Assembly (NCBI GenBank): GCA_023846275.1 | Contig: JAIUJO010000230.1 | Coordinates: forward strand, 255,501-319,500 | Direction of reading: 5' to 3' | Source: Vanilla planifolia | Taxonomy: Eukaryota; Streptophyta; Magnoliopsida; Asparagales; Orchidaceae | Length of the DNA stretch: 64,000 nt | Shown: piece by piece, positions 37,670 to 49,479 of the stretch | Numbering within the stretch: position 1 is the first letter of the stretch | Layout: each line of letters opens with the position of its first letter | Translations under genes and position numbers: made by a program | Notes under the pieces: model-generated | Seen by the model: only the letters and a program-made list of their open reading frames with translations | The model's database searches: none | What the model was told of the DNA's origin: nothing

Positions 37670-39800
37670 AAAAACTCCTAAAGTTATGGTAATTGTCGTA
37701 AATAAGGTTCTTCAATTATGCAACCAATTGCAAATTAGCATTTAAAAATTTTAGTGGATTGTAGTATGCTACTGAATCTATTCCAAGATAGAGAAAATAT
37801 ATAATAGGAGTTAGCAAATCGCATGATGCATGTATGGAAACGAGTTTTCCAAATCATAAAGTTGAGCTTAGAATACAAAGAAATCAATAATGTTTACATA
37901 TATCTTGCTAAAAAACAACAATAAAAAATTCAACTCTTATAATAATGGAACATCAATTTGACATAAACACAAAGCAATTATTAATTTGAAGAAATTATAG
38001 CTTCCATACATTTTGTCATCATTGGGGACATGACATTTAAAATATTGAATAATTTTTATTTTACATGGGGTTAGCATTAACATATTCAAGGCTTCTATTT
38101 ATTTTATGCAAAACAAATATTTTTTTTGCAAGATATGTATCTCTACTTTTCAGAGTTACTATTCTTGTGCATTGAAATTCATAACATAAAAATAGTTGAA
38201 TAGCACTAGTTGGTGAGCACTATTCATCTATGTGTATGATTTTCTGAAGACAACTTCAGTCACTATTAGATCAAGAATGTATACAAATAAGTAAACACTA
38301 TCAAAATATAAAATGACTGATCTAACACTACTTCAAAAAATAACTTTATTTAAGGAAAAATTTGCTATAGTCATAACATAATATATGTGAAAGCTTAAAC
38401 AATTTTGAAGGTTTACAAAGAATTGAAGACAATGGATTAATATTATCTTTGAAGATTATATTATCATCCATTTACAATTGGTCATCACTAATATTATTCA
38501 TTTTATGATGTAACTGTATTATGGAAATTTGCTTAGTAAGAAGAATAGATAAAATAAATATTCAAATATGAGCATAAGGAAAGTATCTCAACTCTTATAC
38601 TAAATAGACTCAACTTTTATCTACAATAGACTAATGTGATTGGCCTCTTTCAATAGACATACATTTTCAATGATACGGACATGGACATCAGACCTACAAA
38701 AATTAGAGAGTAACAAGAATTTTGTCTCAATATTGCAATCACACTCATGAACTTACCCACTTCCATAATCATAATGGAGTTCTCACCATTTTGGTTGATG
38801 ACATCAATAACTTTGTTTTCACATGTTCTCAAAACAATTTGAAGCAAAATTGAATTACTTATAAGGAGATGCATAATACATTTATTAGATGTGTGAAAAA
38901 GGTGAATTATGAATAATATTATTTGAACTCTAGTAAGTGAATGCCAAAGACAAGAATGAAAATGATTTCTAGTTAATTGAAAATGAGAGAAAGGTACTTT
39001 ATGTTGTATCAGGCGTTATCAATTCTAACTACAATTCAAAAAATGAAGAATAAAGGTGTATTGTATAAAGCATGATGAACAAAGATGCAACCCGAGCTAC
39101 TAAATCCATGTTGCTTTCTAGAATGGATGTTATGATTAATGTGGTGTTTAAGGCCAACCACTTATGACTCTTAGGGGTGCTATAGTCGTAGTGGGGATTG
39201 TTGTTGTATTGAATTTCATAATTTGACCTATGTTTTGGGGTAGCATAGCTAAAATCAATATAATGCCTAATGATTTATGTGGTTTAAGGCTCAAGGGACT
39301 AATGACATGGTCAAACATTATTAATGTAGGATAGGTAGAACGAACTCTCGTAATAGGATTTATGATGGATGGTAATGATGAAAAGGATGACGATAGTGGC
39401 GGAGATAAACTCAAATAATAATTTAGATATCAAATAATCACATAAAATACTTAGATAAAAAACTAGGGTTGTGTACTCTTTTCAATTAAGAAAACATTAT
39501 TTCAAAAAATATAATGCCAATATTAAAAAAAGATCATTCTATTTATTCCATTAAATATATTGTAATTTTATACCTAAATTCAAAAGAAAAATTGACTAAA
39601 CCATCATTCTTAATGAAAACATGCAAAAATCATACCATTTTTAAGAACGGTTGAAAATATCGTCGGAAACTTATGTGAAACATTAAAAGAAATATTAAAA
39701 TGAAAATAAAGCTAACTTATTATAAATAAATAAAATTAAATAGTTCTACTCAAATATTATCATAATTTAAGTTGTATTATATTAATCAACACTATTAAGA
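37670..39800. other. Duplicated non-LINE spacer, middle copy
   Basis: This 2.1 kb lies between the LINE tail and the S block and has a colinear partner at 49.5-51.65 kb. On the minus strand both copies keep similar readings, with HKSLGIIL in both (about 39280 and 51080) and NGENSI.IMEVGK in both (about 38760 and 50560). The 88-codon open frame at 39148-39414 and the 74-codon frame at 38650-38874 belong to these readings. I do not recognise the family; it may be another decayed element. Confidence 0.45.
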
Positions 39801-41748
39801 GAAACAATGGCATGTAGTATGGTGCTCTAAGCAAAACTACATAGCTTAGCATTGTTCTTCTAATCATGTAAGAGAACTAAATTCATAATACATGGCTAGT
39901 GGATAAAACTATCATTAGAAATCTTATCAAAAGGTCAATTATTTTTTATCAAAGTTTATTTATAGTTATTGAAATAACCATTATGATTCAAAATCACTGC
40001 TTGTTGCATTGCCACATTTTACTTTTCTCCTATCACTTTTAATATTTTCTTACAACCCACACTATGGCTTCGAATTATTGTATTCTAATTGAAAGAATGA
40101 TGCTACCATACTTCTTATTTGATTAATTTAAAATTTTTTGTGAGCAATAGTATTTCAGCAACTTCACTCATGACATCACTATCATGTATGTTTCAACATT
40201 ATTATGCTTCGTAATGGCCAAGTAGATCCCATAAGAGTACATGTTTCTAGTGACTTGTCTCCTTCACCTCCAAACAAATAATTAATATGGTAAAATAATT
40301 ACATCTTAGCAACTTCTATTTAAGTTGAAATTGAAAATGGCTTATGGAGAGAAAATTCCTTTTTTAAACTATTTTTAACTTATTTTGAAAACAAGTTTCC
40401 AAAAAAATATTCATTGATATTTTAATATTTTTAGATATAGTTCTTATGCCACTTGTAGCTTACTATTTGTACATTAGAAATTTTTTTTGGAAGATTAAAT
40501 TCTATTTTATGACAATTTAAATTTCAAAACATTTGTCCATTTAAGAGTTGTTCTATGAAAACAATTTTCTTGAAAGATGTGAACACTTGCATTGAATATT
40601 CTAAACATGAGCATCTCAAATTATGAGTTTGTTACAAGTGTTTTTATTATATTCAAACAATAAAATGATTTATGTCACACATGTATTAAATTACTTGATC
40701 TACTATCACAATCCATTCGATTATTATCTGCAATCTGTTAATATGTTGAACATTAAATTTTTTTTTGAAGCTATAATTTCTATTAATGAGAACTTTATTG
40801 CTTGCTTGGGATTATCTTAATTAAATTTAGAAATATTAATCTTATTGCACTTCTTAGACTCATTTAAATGAACCTTAATGAAGAAATTCATAACAAAGAG
40901 ACTCAAACAAATCAATTGCTATTGATTGTGGAAATTACATACATAATATTCATGTGATGGATTTATATGGCTACATTTATATTATAATTCTGAAGAACCT
41001 AGTCATGCAAAGTGCTTGACATCTTGTCACGTAAGTTCTATCACTTAAAACATCCATCTTATTATTCAACACTTCATCTTGACATTTCATCAATGATAAG
41101 TTCAAATGTGAAGTTTTGAATTTCTTTAATACAAATAAAAATTTTAAGAAACTTTTAAAATTTATCCACCAAAGTGAACTTTAACTAAAACCCATTAACA
41201 TATCAGTAATGTCATCCTAATTCATATTCTTATTATAGTAATAAAACGTTTAAGGATTACATTTTTGTGACATATCCATTTAAGTTTTTCTATATTAAAT
41301 TTATTTAAGCTAAAGCATTGAAAAAATAATGAGTAAAATCTGTGTTACTCAAAAAATTGTTCTTGCCTCTAATTTCAAAAATAACACTAAGCATAATGTC
41401 TATTTTCTTATTTATATGAATTTATTTCTATAAAGTAATTAGTCACATCTTAAAAATAAAGGTTGGACTCAATGAAATATCCACAAATTGAAAATACATA
41501 AAATATGAAATTTCATTGTTTGGTTAGCTGATATAAGAAAAAGTTGTACTATAAGGTTAGTAATGACCATTTATTAGTTTTTTATTACCTTTGTACTAAT
41601 TAATCTTTTGCATTTCTTTATGTATAAGGAATGTTTTTGATATTTGAAGGTAAACATTCTGATACATGGATTGCTACTATTAACATGTTACTAACCTTTA
41701 TGAATGAAAATATAGAATCAATATCATAATATTTGATGTCTCCATTAT
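39800..41748. repeat. S block, partial middle copy
   Basis: The first 2 kb of the S block, colinear with 15.7-17.65 and 51.6-53.54 kb. This copy looks closer to the right copy than to the left one: for example, GAAATAACC.TTATGATT is kept at 39976 and 51778 but changed at about 15848. It ends at the edge of gypsy C. Its short plus-strand open frame (40623-40820) overlaps readings of similar composition in the other copies (16408-16590 and 52364-52573) but shows no known motif. Confidence 0.65.
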
Positions 41749-41749
41749 T

Positions 41750-44700
41750 AAATATTCTTAAATTAAAGTACCTCATAACTAAAATAAGAAACAAATTCTT
41801 GGGACAATAGATAGTGTTTCCAAAATCTTGGCGATTAAACTATCACATAATGTTTTTTTTATTACGATTATTTCTTCCATTTGCATTTACATTTTCATTG
41901 ATGAATGTTATAAGAGGACAAGTTTTACTTAAGACTCCATTAATGCCAATTCCTTAAGCACAGACATCTTCAAAGGTATGGAAAAGTCTAGTAATCTAAG
42001 GACTTGGGCTTCCGTCATAACTTCTTTTGAATTAGCAAAGCTTCTTTTACCACTTTTCCCAAGTTAAACCTACCCTTTTTAAAACAATCTATAATTAAGG
42101 CAGTAATCATGCTTATTCCTCGCATGATCCATTGATATAAAGCTGCAAAGCCATGAAAGCTACAAACTTAATGTAAATTAGTTGGAGTTGGCCAATAAAA
42201 AATGGATTTTATCCTTTTAGGATTAGTAAATAATTCTTCTTTTGGAACAATAAAACCTTTGAATGACATTCTTTGCATAAAAATTAAATTCATATGACTA
42301 ACAAATAAATGTTATACATGTAATGTAGCATATACTTATCTAAGATGTCCTATCTATTCAAATGTGTTATGGCTATAAGCTAATATATAATCAAAATAGA
42401 TAACTACAAAATGACGTTGATAAGAGCACAAAACTAGAGTCATAAGTTTCATAAATGTACTTGAACGTTTGATAATATGAATGACATAATTAAGCATCCA
42501 TTAGTTCATCTTTTCTTTTAGAAGTAGACTTAAATTCATCATTAAGTAGATTCCAACATAATAAAATCCATTTTTGAGATCTATTATAGAAAATATGGTG
42601 GCTCCAACCATTCGATTTAAGAAATCATCAAGTGTATGAATTGGAAACCTATAGTTAATCATTATTTTGTTAATGCCATGACTATATATTCACAAGAACC
42701 AAGTTTCAATACTTTTTAGAGCAAAAAAGTTTGGGAAATGAAATGCGCTGACATTTTTCTTAATAAATTTCATTTGAATGAGCTCATTTACTTATTAAGA
42801 ATTTCTATATGCACAAAATAAATTTAATCAAATATTTAGTAAATGTGATAGTGAAGTATAAAAAACTAGAACAATAGCATGTTAAATATCTCTTAATATT
42901 TGGTGTTTTTAGCGAGGAAAACCTTAATGAATTTTTTAAACAAGGGTTCGACTATGGAAGTTTGGGTGGTTATACTAATAAAGATTTTCCTAATTTTCAT
43001 AAACTAGGGAACTTCACCATTGGTTATGTCCCTCACAGTCACAACTAACGAAATGACAAATCAGTTTTTCTTTTCTTTTATCTTTTTCTTTTTCAGTATT
43101 TAGGTAAGCAATTCAATTTGAGGAAAGTCAAGGATATAGCACGATCTTTGCACCTTATCCTAAATTATAATATTGTCTCTTCTATTCAAGGTAGCATCTA
43201 AATCGATAATTGAGGTCTTTATAAAATAAGGCCACCTATGTACTTTGGGATAACATTACACAACAATTTCTCAAAATAATAACCAAAAGTTTAAGGAATA
43301 CAACATCATTATGTTAGTGAAAATTGATATTTTATGAATCCAAGATATTTTGTATCAGTGTAGATGGTTTGCGTATGTTAAGCCTATCTTTTTGGTGTAT
43401 TATATGTTATGACATTGATACAGCTACCATTATCTAATACATTTCCAACTTTATTCTCCACTCATGTTTTATGATTTAAAAAAAAAATTTGAATTCTTGT
43501 AAATATTTAAACTGTTTACCATGCCAATGAATTAAATTTATTTGGAAAAAATAAAGAATACAATAGGTTGAATATTCTTGAATTAAAGTGCTTCATGACT
43601 AAAACAAAGAACAAATTCTTCGAATAATAATAGTATCTCCAAAATCTTTGTGATTAAATTATCACACAATATTACTTTTCATAGGAGCATTTCTTCCTTT
43701 TTTAATTTAAGTTTTTACAAATGAATGTGATAGGAGGACCACTTTTACTTCAGACACTACCAATGCTTACCCCTCAAGCACAAGTGACTTCAAAGGAGGT
43801 TGAAAAGTCTAGTAATCTAAGGACTGGTGCTTGAGTCATGGCATCTTTTAATTTAATATGATTACTTCTACAACTTTTTGTATGTTAAATTAATCCTTTC
43901 CAATACAATCTAGAATTGAGGCTACAATCATGTTAAGTCCTTGAATGTAGTAGAGATAAATAGTGGGAAGCCTATGGAAACTTTGAACTTAATGAACATT
44001 AGATCGAGTTGGCCATTGAAAAATAGATTTTATCTTTTTAGGGTTAGTAATTAGTCATTTTTTTGAATTATAAAACCTTTAAATGGCATTCAATGAATAA
44101 AAAATAACACTTCTAATGGACAAAAAATAAATGTTCTTCATGTAATATGGTGCATACTTGTTTAAGATGTCCTAACGATTCAAATATGCTATGGATATAA
44201 ACTAATATATAATCAAAATAGATAACTACAAAATGACCTAGATAAGGACACAAACCTAAGTAATAAGTCTCACAAATGTACTTGGTTCATTCGATAATGT
44301 TAATGGAATCATAACCTCTCATATAGACCATCTTTGTTTTTAAAGGTTGTCTTACAGTCATCACTAGGTAGAATCTAAACAAATAGTATCCACTTTCAAT
44401 ATTTATTTTAGAAAATATTGTGGCTCCAACTATTTGAACTAACAAATCGCCACATGTTGGAATTGAAAAACTATACTTAATCATTATTTTGTTAATGACA
44501 TAACAATCTATGCACATGAACTATGTTTCATCATTTTTGTTGCAAACAAAGTGGGGATAGTGCATGCTCTAATACTTTTCTTAATAAATCATTTTTGAGT
44601 GAGCTCTTTTACTTATCTACTAAGTTCTAAATGAGCTAATAGATTTACTCATTAATTTAGTAAAGGAATGCAACTCCTTTGTTTTTATGAAAGTTGATGT

Positions 44701-45400
44701 TTCATTAATCAAAGATATTATCTATGATATGATCATCGAATGTTAAAAAAATGTTTTTGGCAACATTCTCTAATATAATAATGATACAACTATTTTTATC
44801 TCTAATAATCATACTATGTTTGTCTTTAATTATAATGAAGGTACAAAATATTTTAGTTCATCACCAAGCTTTAGTTATTCCTAGTGTAATAAAAGTGCAA
44901 CTCATAATGGTTATGACGGCATAATATATTAAAATTTTTAATCTTGTGCTTGTAATTTTGCTTCAACCTCCTCTTTCTTAAGTTTATTGCTTTCTTTCTT
45001 TTCTTCTTTTATATTTATGTGTAAGAGTCATTTAAGACACTAGGTTGTGACATACCCTTTCTTGTGACAATGATAACAATGCACTCGGGAAGTAGTAGAT
45101 GGTTTGTCTAAGTGTTGGATTCAATGAGCTGGTAGTATTGGTGATGGGGCATAGTTTTTTTATAGAGTAAATGTAATAGAATTAATGGAAGTAGTGGTAT
45201 GGATTCTAGGGTAGGAAGTGGTCAAAGGAATCTAAATCATAGGCCACTTCATATGCCATTTCTAGACATAATATTTCTAAAGTATAGGTCATTTCAATAG
45301 TCTCTCTGAGCCTAACTCAAAATCAAGAAATGCAACTTGATTTAGCTTCTAAAAACCACATCAGTGCATATAATCCTCAAATTTAGTAATGCATTTGTTA
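41750..45400. repeat. Head-to-tail repeat within gypsy C, about 1.82-kb period
   Basis: 41.75-43.56 kb and 43.57-45.4 kb are related in the same orientation over at least the RT and RNase H part. Anchors are AATATTCTTAAATTAAAG against AATATTCTTGAATTAAAG (41751 and 43571), GGAAAAGTCTAGTAATCTAAGGAC against GAAAAGTCTAGTAATCTAAGGAC (about 41980 and 43802), and GTTAATCATTATTTTGTTAATG-like blocks (42655 and 44477). Either the element was partly duplicated or two related elements lie in tandem. Confidence 0.7.
44287..44517 (-). pseudogene. Gypsy C reverse-transcriptase fragment (open over 76 codons)
   Basis: The open minus-strand stretch begins MCIDCYVINKIMIKYSF and continues with DLLVQIVGATIFSKINIESGY. 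This matches the gypsy RT fingers and palm (MCxDYRxxNKxTxKxxxPxPxxDDLLDxLxGAxxFSKIDLxSGYHQ). It is the best preserved protein trace in the window. It is a fossil fragment of a longer pol gene and has no start or end of its own. Confidence 0.85.
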
Positions 45401-45999
45401 GAAGTCTTTGAATATTTGGATAAATGTTACCATTTCTCTAAATGTTGACCCAAATAACAAGTGAGTACATATTTTTCTTGTAGGAAAACCTTGAGTTCTT
45501 CTCACGATCGGGGTATTGCTCTCTTCTTATCAGAAAATTACCTTTTTAACGTGTGAAAAAACATTCTAGCTTGTGACAAGAGCATAGATTTTTACAAATT
45601 AGTACTTTTGATGCCAACTAAGATCATACAATTCAAAAAAATGCTCTATTCTCATTTCCAAAATTTGATATACTCTAGAGTCTAAACTATCATCAAATGT
45701 TGCAACTCTTATTTTAACCATGTTAGCCTAGCGATCATTACCCCAACAATGTCTACTATAACGGGTATGTGGGGTAGCTTGCTTGCTAGGTCGATATTGA
45801 ATTTGGTTTAGTTCACTTTTTTAGGACATTTTCTTCGCTTCAGAGTCACTTGTCATAGACCAACTTAATCTATGGGTTTCATGACGTCTATTTTTCATTA
45901 AATTATTCTAATATATCTAGGGATGTTACTAAGGTTTCTCTTAGCTCTTGCGTTAAATGAATTATTTCTATAATTATATATTATGTTATTAAGTCTATA

Positions 46000-47190
46000 G
46001 ATGATTGTAGCGGTCAAGAATCAAACATTCTATATTATTTTATATTCATAGTAGTCGTAAACAATTGGGATTGAGAACAGGGTTGTAATTTGGGATGATA
46101 AAGATAAAGAGAAGAAACAAATGATGAAATTTAATCATAAAAGGACATACCAATAAATAAATGTTGTAGCATTATACTTAAAAATAAGATTTTAATTATT
46201 TATATTGTAATGTTTTTTAATATAATTTTAAATAACTTCTAGCTATTAAAAATTTATGCATAAAAGTGAAAGATGTTGGTTTACTGATAAGTTAAACATT
46301 ATGCAAATTTCTTATATTAAACCATTTTTTCATACCAAGTTAATATAGGATGATATTCTAAAACCTTTTTTTTATATCATCGATAATTGAAACTTTTCTT
46401 AGATTCATGAAATATATCTATATAAAGGCTTTCCCAAAGATGCTATTAGTTTATAATAGAAAATCTTTGTATCGTTGGACAAGTAAGACCTTTCCTAGAT
46501 GCTTAAGTCATAAATTGATCATTTACATTAAAAAATTTAACCTATTGGAAAAGTGATTTTAATAACTAACATCTAGAATACTCAAGTTTGTGGTGAAGTG
46601 TCAAGTTGAACGAGTGGAATTCTTAGAATAATAAATAAGAACATTGCATGCTCAAAAGACAAACTCAGAATTTCGATGAGGTGATTAATTTCCCAAAAGT
46701 TGAAATTAAGTGATTAAGAGGCTTCATAGTGATTTGATGCTCTTGTAAATATTGGATAACATGTTAGGATCTCTCTTTTTGGAGCATTTAACTCTTTCTC
46801 CTAGGTTACCTCTAAAATCACACAATTATTTTGAATATACACAAGATGCTTCTATTAATCTAGCTTAATAAAAGTACTTAGTTATTTTATTCAAATCATA
46901 TTACTTACAACATTGGTAGCACCACTATTTATAAAGTTTTCAAGGCAATAATGATAATTTGTTAGCCTAGGATATGAAAGGATATTTTTTGAATACTATG
47001 GAATATATTTTAGAATTCTAAAAAATATTTTTAAAATTCTAAAAAATATTTTTTAAATTTTAGAAGTCATCACAAACTATAAAAACAATAATTTCATTTA
47101 AGCCAAAAATTTTCCTTGAAATGAAGCAAAATTAAGGTATCAAAAGAAGCTCCCAAATTGTCATGTGGATTAAATAATTAAAGGAGAAAA
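46000..47190. other. Unassigned stretch left of LINE copy 2
   Basis: No gene was recognised. A 21-bp tandem pair lies at 47014-47056, listed separately. The left edge of the duplicated segment lies near 47.19 kb; to its left there is no match with the LINE endonuclease region of copy 1. Confidence 0.4.
47014..47056. repeat. 21-bp tandem pair near the duplication edge
   Basis: Two units of AATTCTAAAAAATATTTTTAA (47014-47034 and 47035-47056, the second with one more T). The pair lies about 130 bases left of where similarity to the middle copy starts. Confidence 0.8.
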
Positions 47191-47199
47191 TATGATTAA

Positions 47200-48120
47200 T
47201 TACACTATTTCCTTATTGGCAAAAGCAAACAAACAATAGAATAATGCAAGGTATCACCAAGTAGGAAATTACTATGTAAATTTTAATGAGAATTTAAAAA
47301 GCACTCTGGGCCCAGAAGGTTTTAATGGAAAATTCTTCACAAATTATTTAGATTTAATCTCAAATGTTGTGTTGAATGTACCTAAAGATTTTTTTATAAA
47401 TTTCCAATCCTTCGAGGGATTTTAGCCACAATAATTTTATATATTCATAAATCCCATATCCTAGAAATATTTGTTGATTTTAGACAAAATATTCTTCAAA
47501 ACATCATGAAAATAATATTCATAGTTCTCATAGTTGATTAAATATAAGAAATTTTTTAAGGTTTCTTTCTCTAAAGTCAACTAGTTTTATAAATGTATAG
47601 ATATTCTGTAGAACATACTAGAAGTTTAGTAATTTCTATATTCTCTTATCAATAAAAATAAAGAGACAATTTTCTTGTTAAGTAGGATTTTAGGAATGTG
47701 AATTACACATTTCAAGGAAATTTTTTTTCTAAGACACTTTCCATGTACAATGTTAATAACAATCTTATAAGGGGCTCACCAATTATCTTTGCAATAGATG
47801 GATATCAACAATCATTAATGTATCATTAGGAAACTTTTTTCGACTTTCAATCAGTCTTAATAATGGTAATCCTCTATCTTCCATTGTTTTCATCTCATTC
47901 ATGGAGTTCTTGAAAGAAGCCATACTAACATTTTTGCTTAAAATAGAATGATATTATACGAACAACGTATATTATCTATATCTATCACTCACCTGCTTTT
48001 GCAGACAACATAATTATTATTATTAGGGAACATTTGAAAACTACTATTAATCATAGTAAGTTTCTATAGCTCTTTGGACACTATACAAGGTTCTTAAATA
48101 TAAAAATTAAAGTTGAGGAC
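47200..48120 (+). pseudogene. LINE reverse-transcriptase remnant, copy 2
   Basis: Three RT motifs appear in order. LGPEGFNGKFFTNYLDL (about 47305-47355) is the SPGPDGFNGxFF motif. LGNFFRL followed by NNGNPLSSIVF and SFMEFL (about 47825-47910) matches FFxxxRGxRQGDPLSPxLFxxxMExL, with Arg-Gln replaced. AFADNIIII (about 47995-48021) is the catalytic FADD box with the second Asp changed to Asn. This last change alone would abolish catalysis. The motifs are not all in one frame. Confidence 0.82.
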
Positions 48121-48279
48121 ATCTATAGAAATAGAAGAGTATATGCTTGGTAAATCGAATTTTTAAGGGCGCAAGATTGCATTAAATAAATTTCCTTTAG
48201 CTTATTTGTGCTACAAACCATATATCGGTCACAAGAAAGTAGCTCACTTCCAAAGTTTGATAGATAAAGTTAAAAATAG

Positions 48280-48430
48280 ATTTCTTTAGGTGGAAAATGA
48301 TGTTGTTATCTATCAAGGGTGGACTCATTCTCATCAAGCATGCCATTTCATTAATTCTAACATATATGGTAACGATAATTAAACTCTCAAGGTAGCTTTA
48401 TAATACATTCAAAAAGGAATGAATCGACTT
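48280..48430 (+). pseudogene. LINE RT thumb remnant
   Basis: LSIKGGLILIKHAISLI (about 48304-48354) matches the conserved LSxGGRLxLIKSVLxSIPxY segment that follows the plant LINE RT. It is present in this copy and missing from LINE copy 1. Confidence 0.7.
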
Positions 48431-48839
48431 TTGTGTGGAGACAATGAAGAAAATCTTAAGCATAACTTGACTTCTAGGAAAAAAATTAATTTCTTATTAG
48501 AGGAAAATATCCTTGATATTTAGAAAATAAAGAAAATGATGAAACTTTCATGTAAAACTTAATTGGTAGATACTCACCAACAACACTTTGTGTTGTAACT
48601 ACATGTCAATGAAATACCAATTTTGAGATGCGTCAAGGACAATATCCAAAACATGGGCTAGCATGCAAAAGATTAAACTTTTGATTGGAAAGAATGCAAA
48701 TTGGTCCAACTCAATGAATTTTTTATATATGGTCTGTAACTTGTGAAGAGTAGTTTAGCTATAATTTTATCTAAGTTTATTTGAGATTAAAAGAGCCAAG
48801 TATTAAATTTAGTTGTGAATTAGGAAGCACAAAAAGCCC

Positions 48840-49070
48840 TTTAAAGTTGTTAATGTTAACGTGAATGATATTCAGAAAGGTGTGCCATTACCAAATAACT
48901 TAATGAAACTTAACTTCCAACTTGCTTTAATGTGCCAACTATGTCCAAATGAAGATTCAATTGTTCAAGCTTTTTTTATTATAAAGAAGAAAAATAATCA
49001 TTTGTTACTTCTGAAAATAATTCACCCATTATGCAACTTGATAGCTATAAAATCATGAAATGAATTACAT
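48840..49070 (+). pseudogene. zf-RVT-like domain remnant of LINE ORF2
   Basis: The open plus-strand stretch 48861-49058 reads GVPLPNNLMKL, then MCQLCPNEDSIVQAFF. This matches the zf-RVT domain of plant LINEs (xxPTxxNLxKxxxxxxxxCPLCxxxEESxxHLFxxC): two Cys of the CxxC are kept, and the His before the hydrophobic pair reads as Gln. It is a fragment with no start of its own. Confidence 0.7.
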
Positions 49071-49479
49071 CATGCAATAAGAAAGGCAATAAGAAATTCA
49101 TAATAGAGAGGTCATAATCACACTACCTACTTCAATATCATTCAATATTCAAAAAGCTAACATGATTAAGAACTTTGAGTAATTAAATCAAACAGTAAAA
49201 AATCATATATATGTAACATTAAAGAAAATTGTTGCTTTATAATAAGCTTTTTTCTAATCATTCAAACTTTTTGGAAGATGTCAAATGAACGATTTTGGGA
49301 ATCAAAGTTTAATTGGCAAGAACTTACGAAAAAAAGTGGAAGTGACTAGGTTGTTAACATCGATGATCTGGATGTAGTTAAACATCATTGGTGCGAAGTT
49401 ATTCGTAAATTGAGGTGCTATTGTAGTTGGAATTATTGGAAACAATTTAGAGGAAACGAGTTCAGATTTTTTATAATAT

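Larger units (their letters stand above)
34270..37670 (+). mobile_element. L1-type LINE, copy 1 (ORF1, endonuclease, RT; degenerate)
   Basis: This plus-strand LINE shows, in order, an ORF1 remnant (34.3-34.75 kb), an apurinic-type endonuclease (35.05-35.95 kb), reverse transcriptase (36.4-37.3 kb) and a short C-terminal tail (37.48-37.67 kb). The plant L1-type call rests on the ORF1 type and the RT words. Both frames are full of stops. Compared with copy 2, about 0.95 kb is missing at about 37469, removing the RT thumb and the zf-RVT-like domain. The part from 36.4 kb rightwards is colinear with 47.2 kb onwards, and the similarity runs past the LINE into the S block. The second copy therefore arose by segmental duplication, not by a new LINE insertion. 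Confidence 0.75.
36400..41748. repeat. Segmental duplication, middle copy (LINE 3' part plus start of S)
   Basis: Colinear with 47.19-53.54 kb. Anchors: TTGGCCCAGATTG against CTGGGCCCAGAAGG (36511 and 47306), ATTGTTGCCTTATAATAAGC against ATTGTTGCTTTATAATAAGC (37480 and 49226), TGATTAATGTGGT against TGATTAATGTAGT (39132 and 50930), and CCAAGTAG (40218 and 52029). The offset grows from 10.8 to 11.8 kb because of the extra 0.95 kb in LINE copy 2. The match stops abruptly at about 41748, where gypsy fossil C begins, although the other two copies continue. Confidence 0.75.
41750..46000 (-). mobile_element. Ty3/gypsy fossil C with two head-to-tail pol pieces
   Basis: Minus-strand gypsy remains. 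From right to left: gag (about 45.2-45.8 kb), a zinc knuckle (CYHCHKKGHVTTQC, about 45.05-45.09 kb), reverse transcriptase (about 44.0-44.6 kb) and RNase H start (about 43.57-43.9 kb); then a second set with protease (about 43.05-43.47 kb), reverse transcriptase (about 42.15-42.8 kb) and RNase H start (about 41.75-42.07 kb). Both RNase H pieces stop at equivalent points. RT words such as FDYILAYS (family YFDDILIYS) and WPTP are clear. The sequence resembles plant chromoviruses. It is broken many times and old. No LTR was found. Confidence 0.75.
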
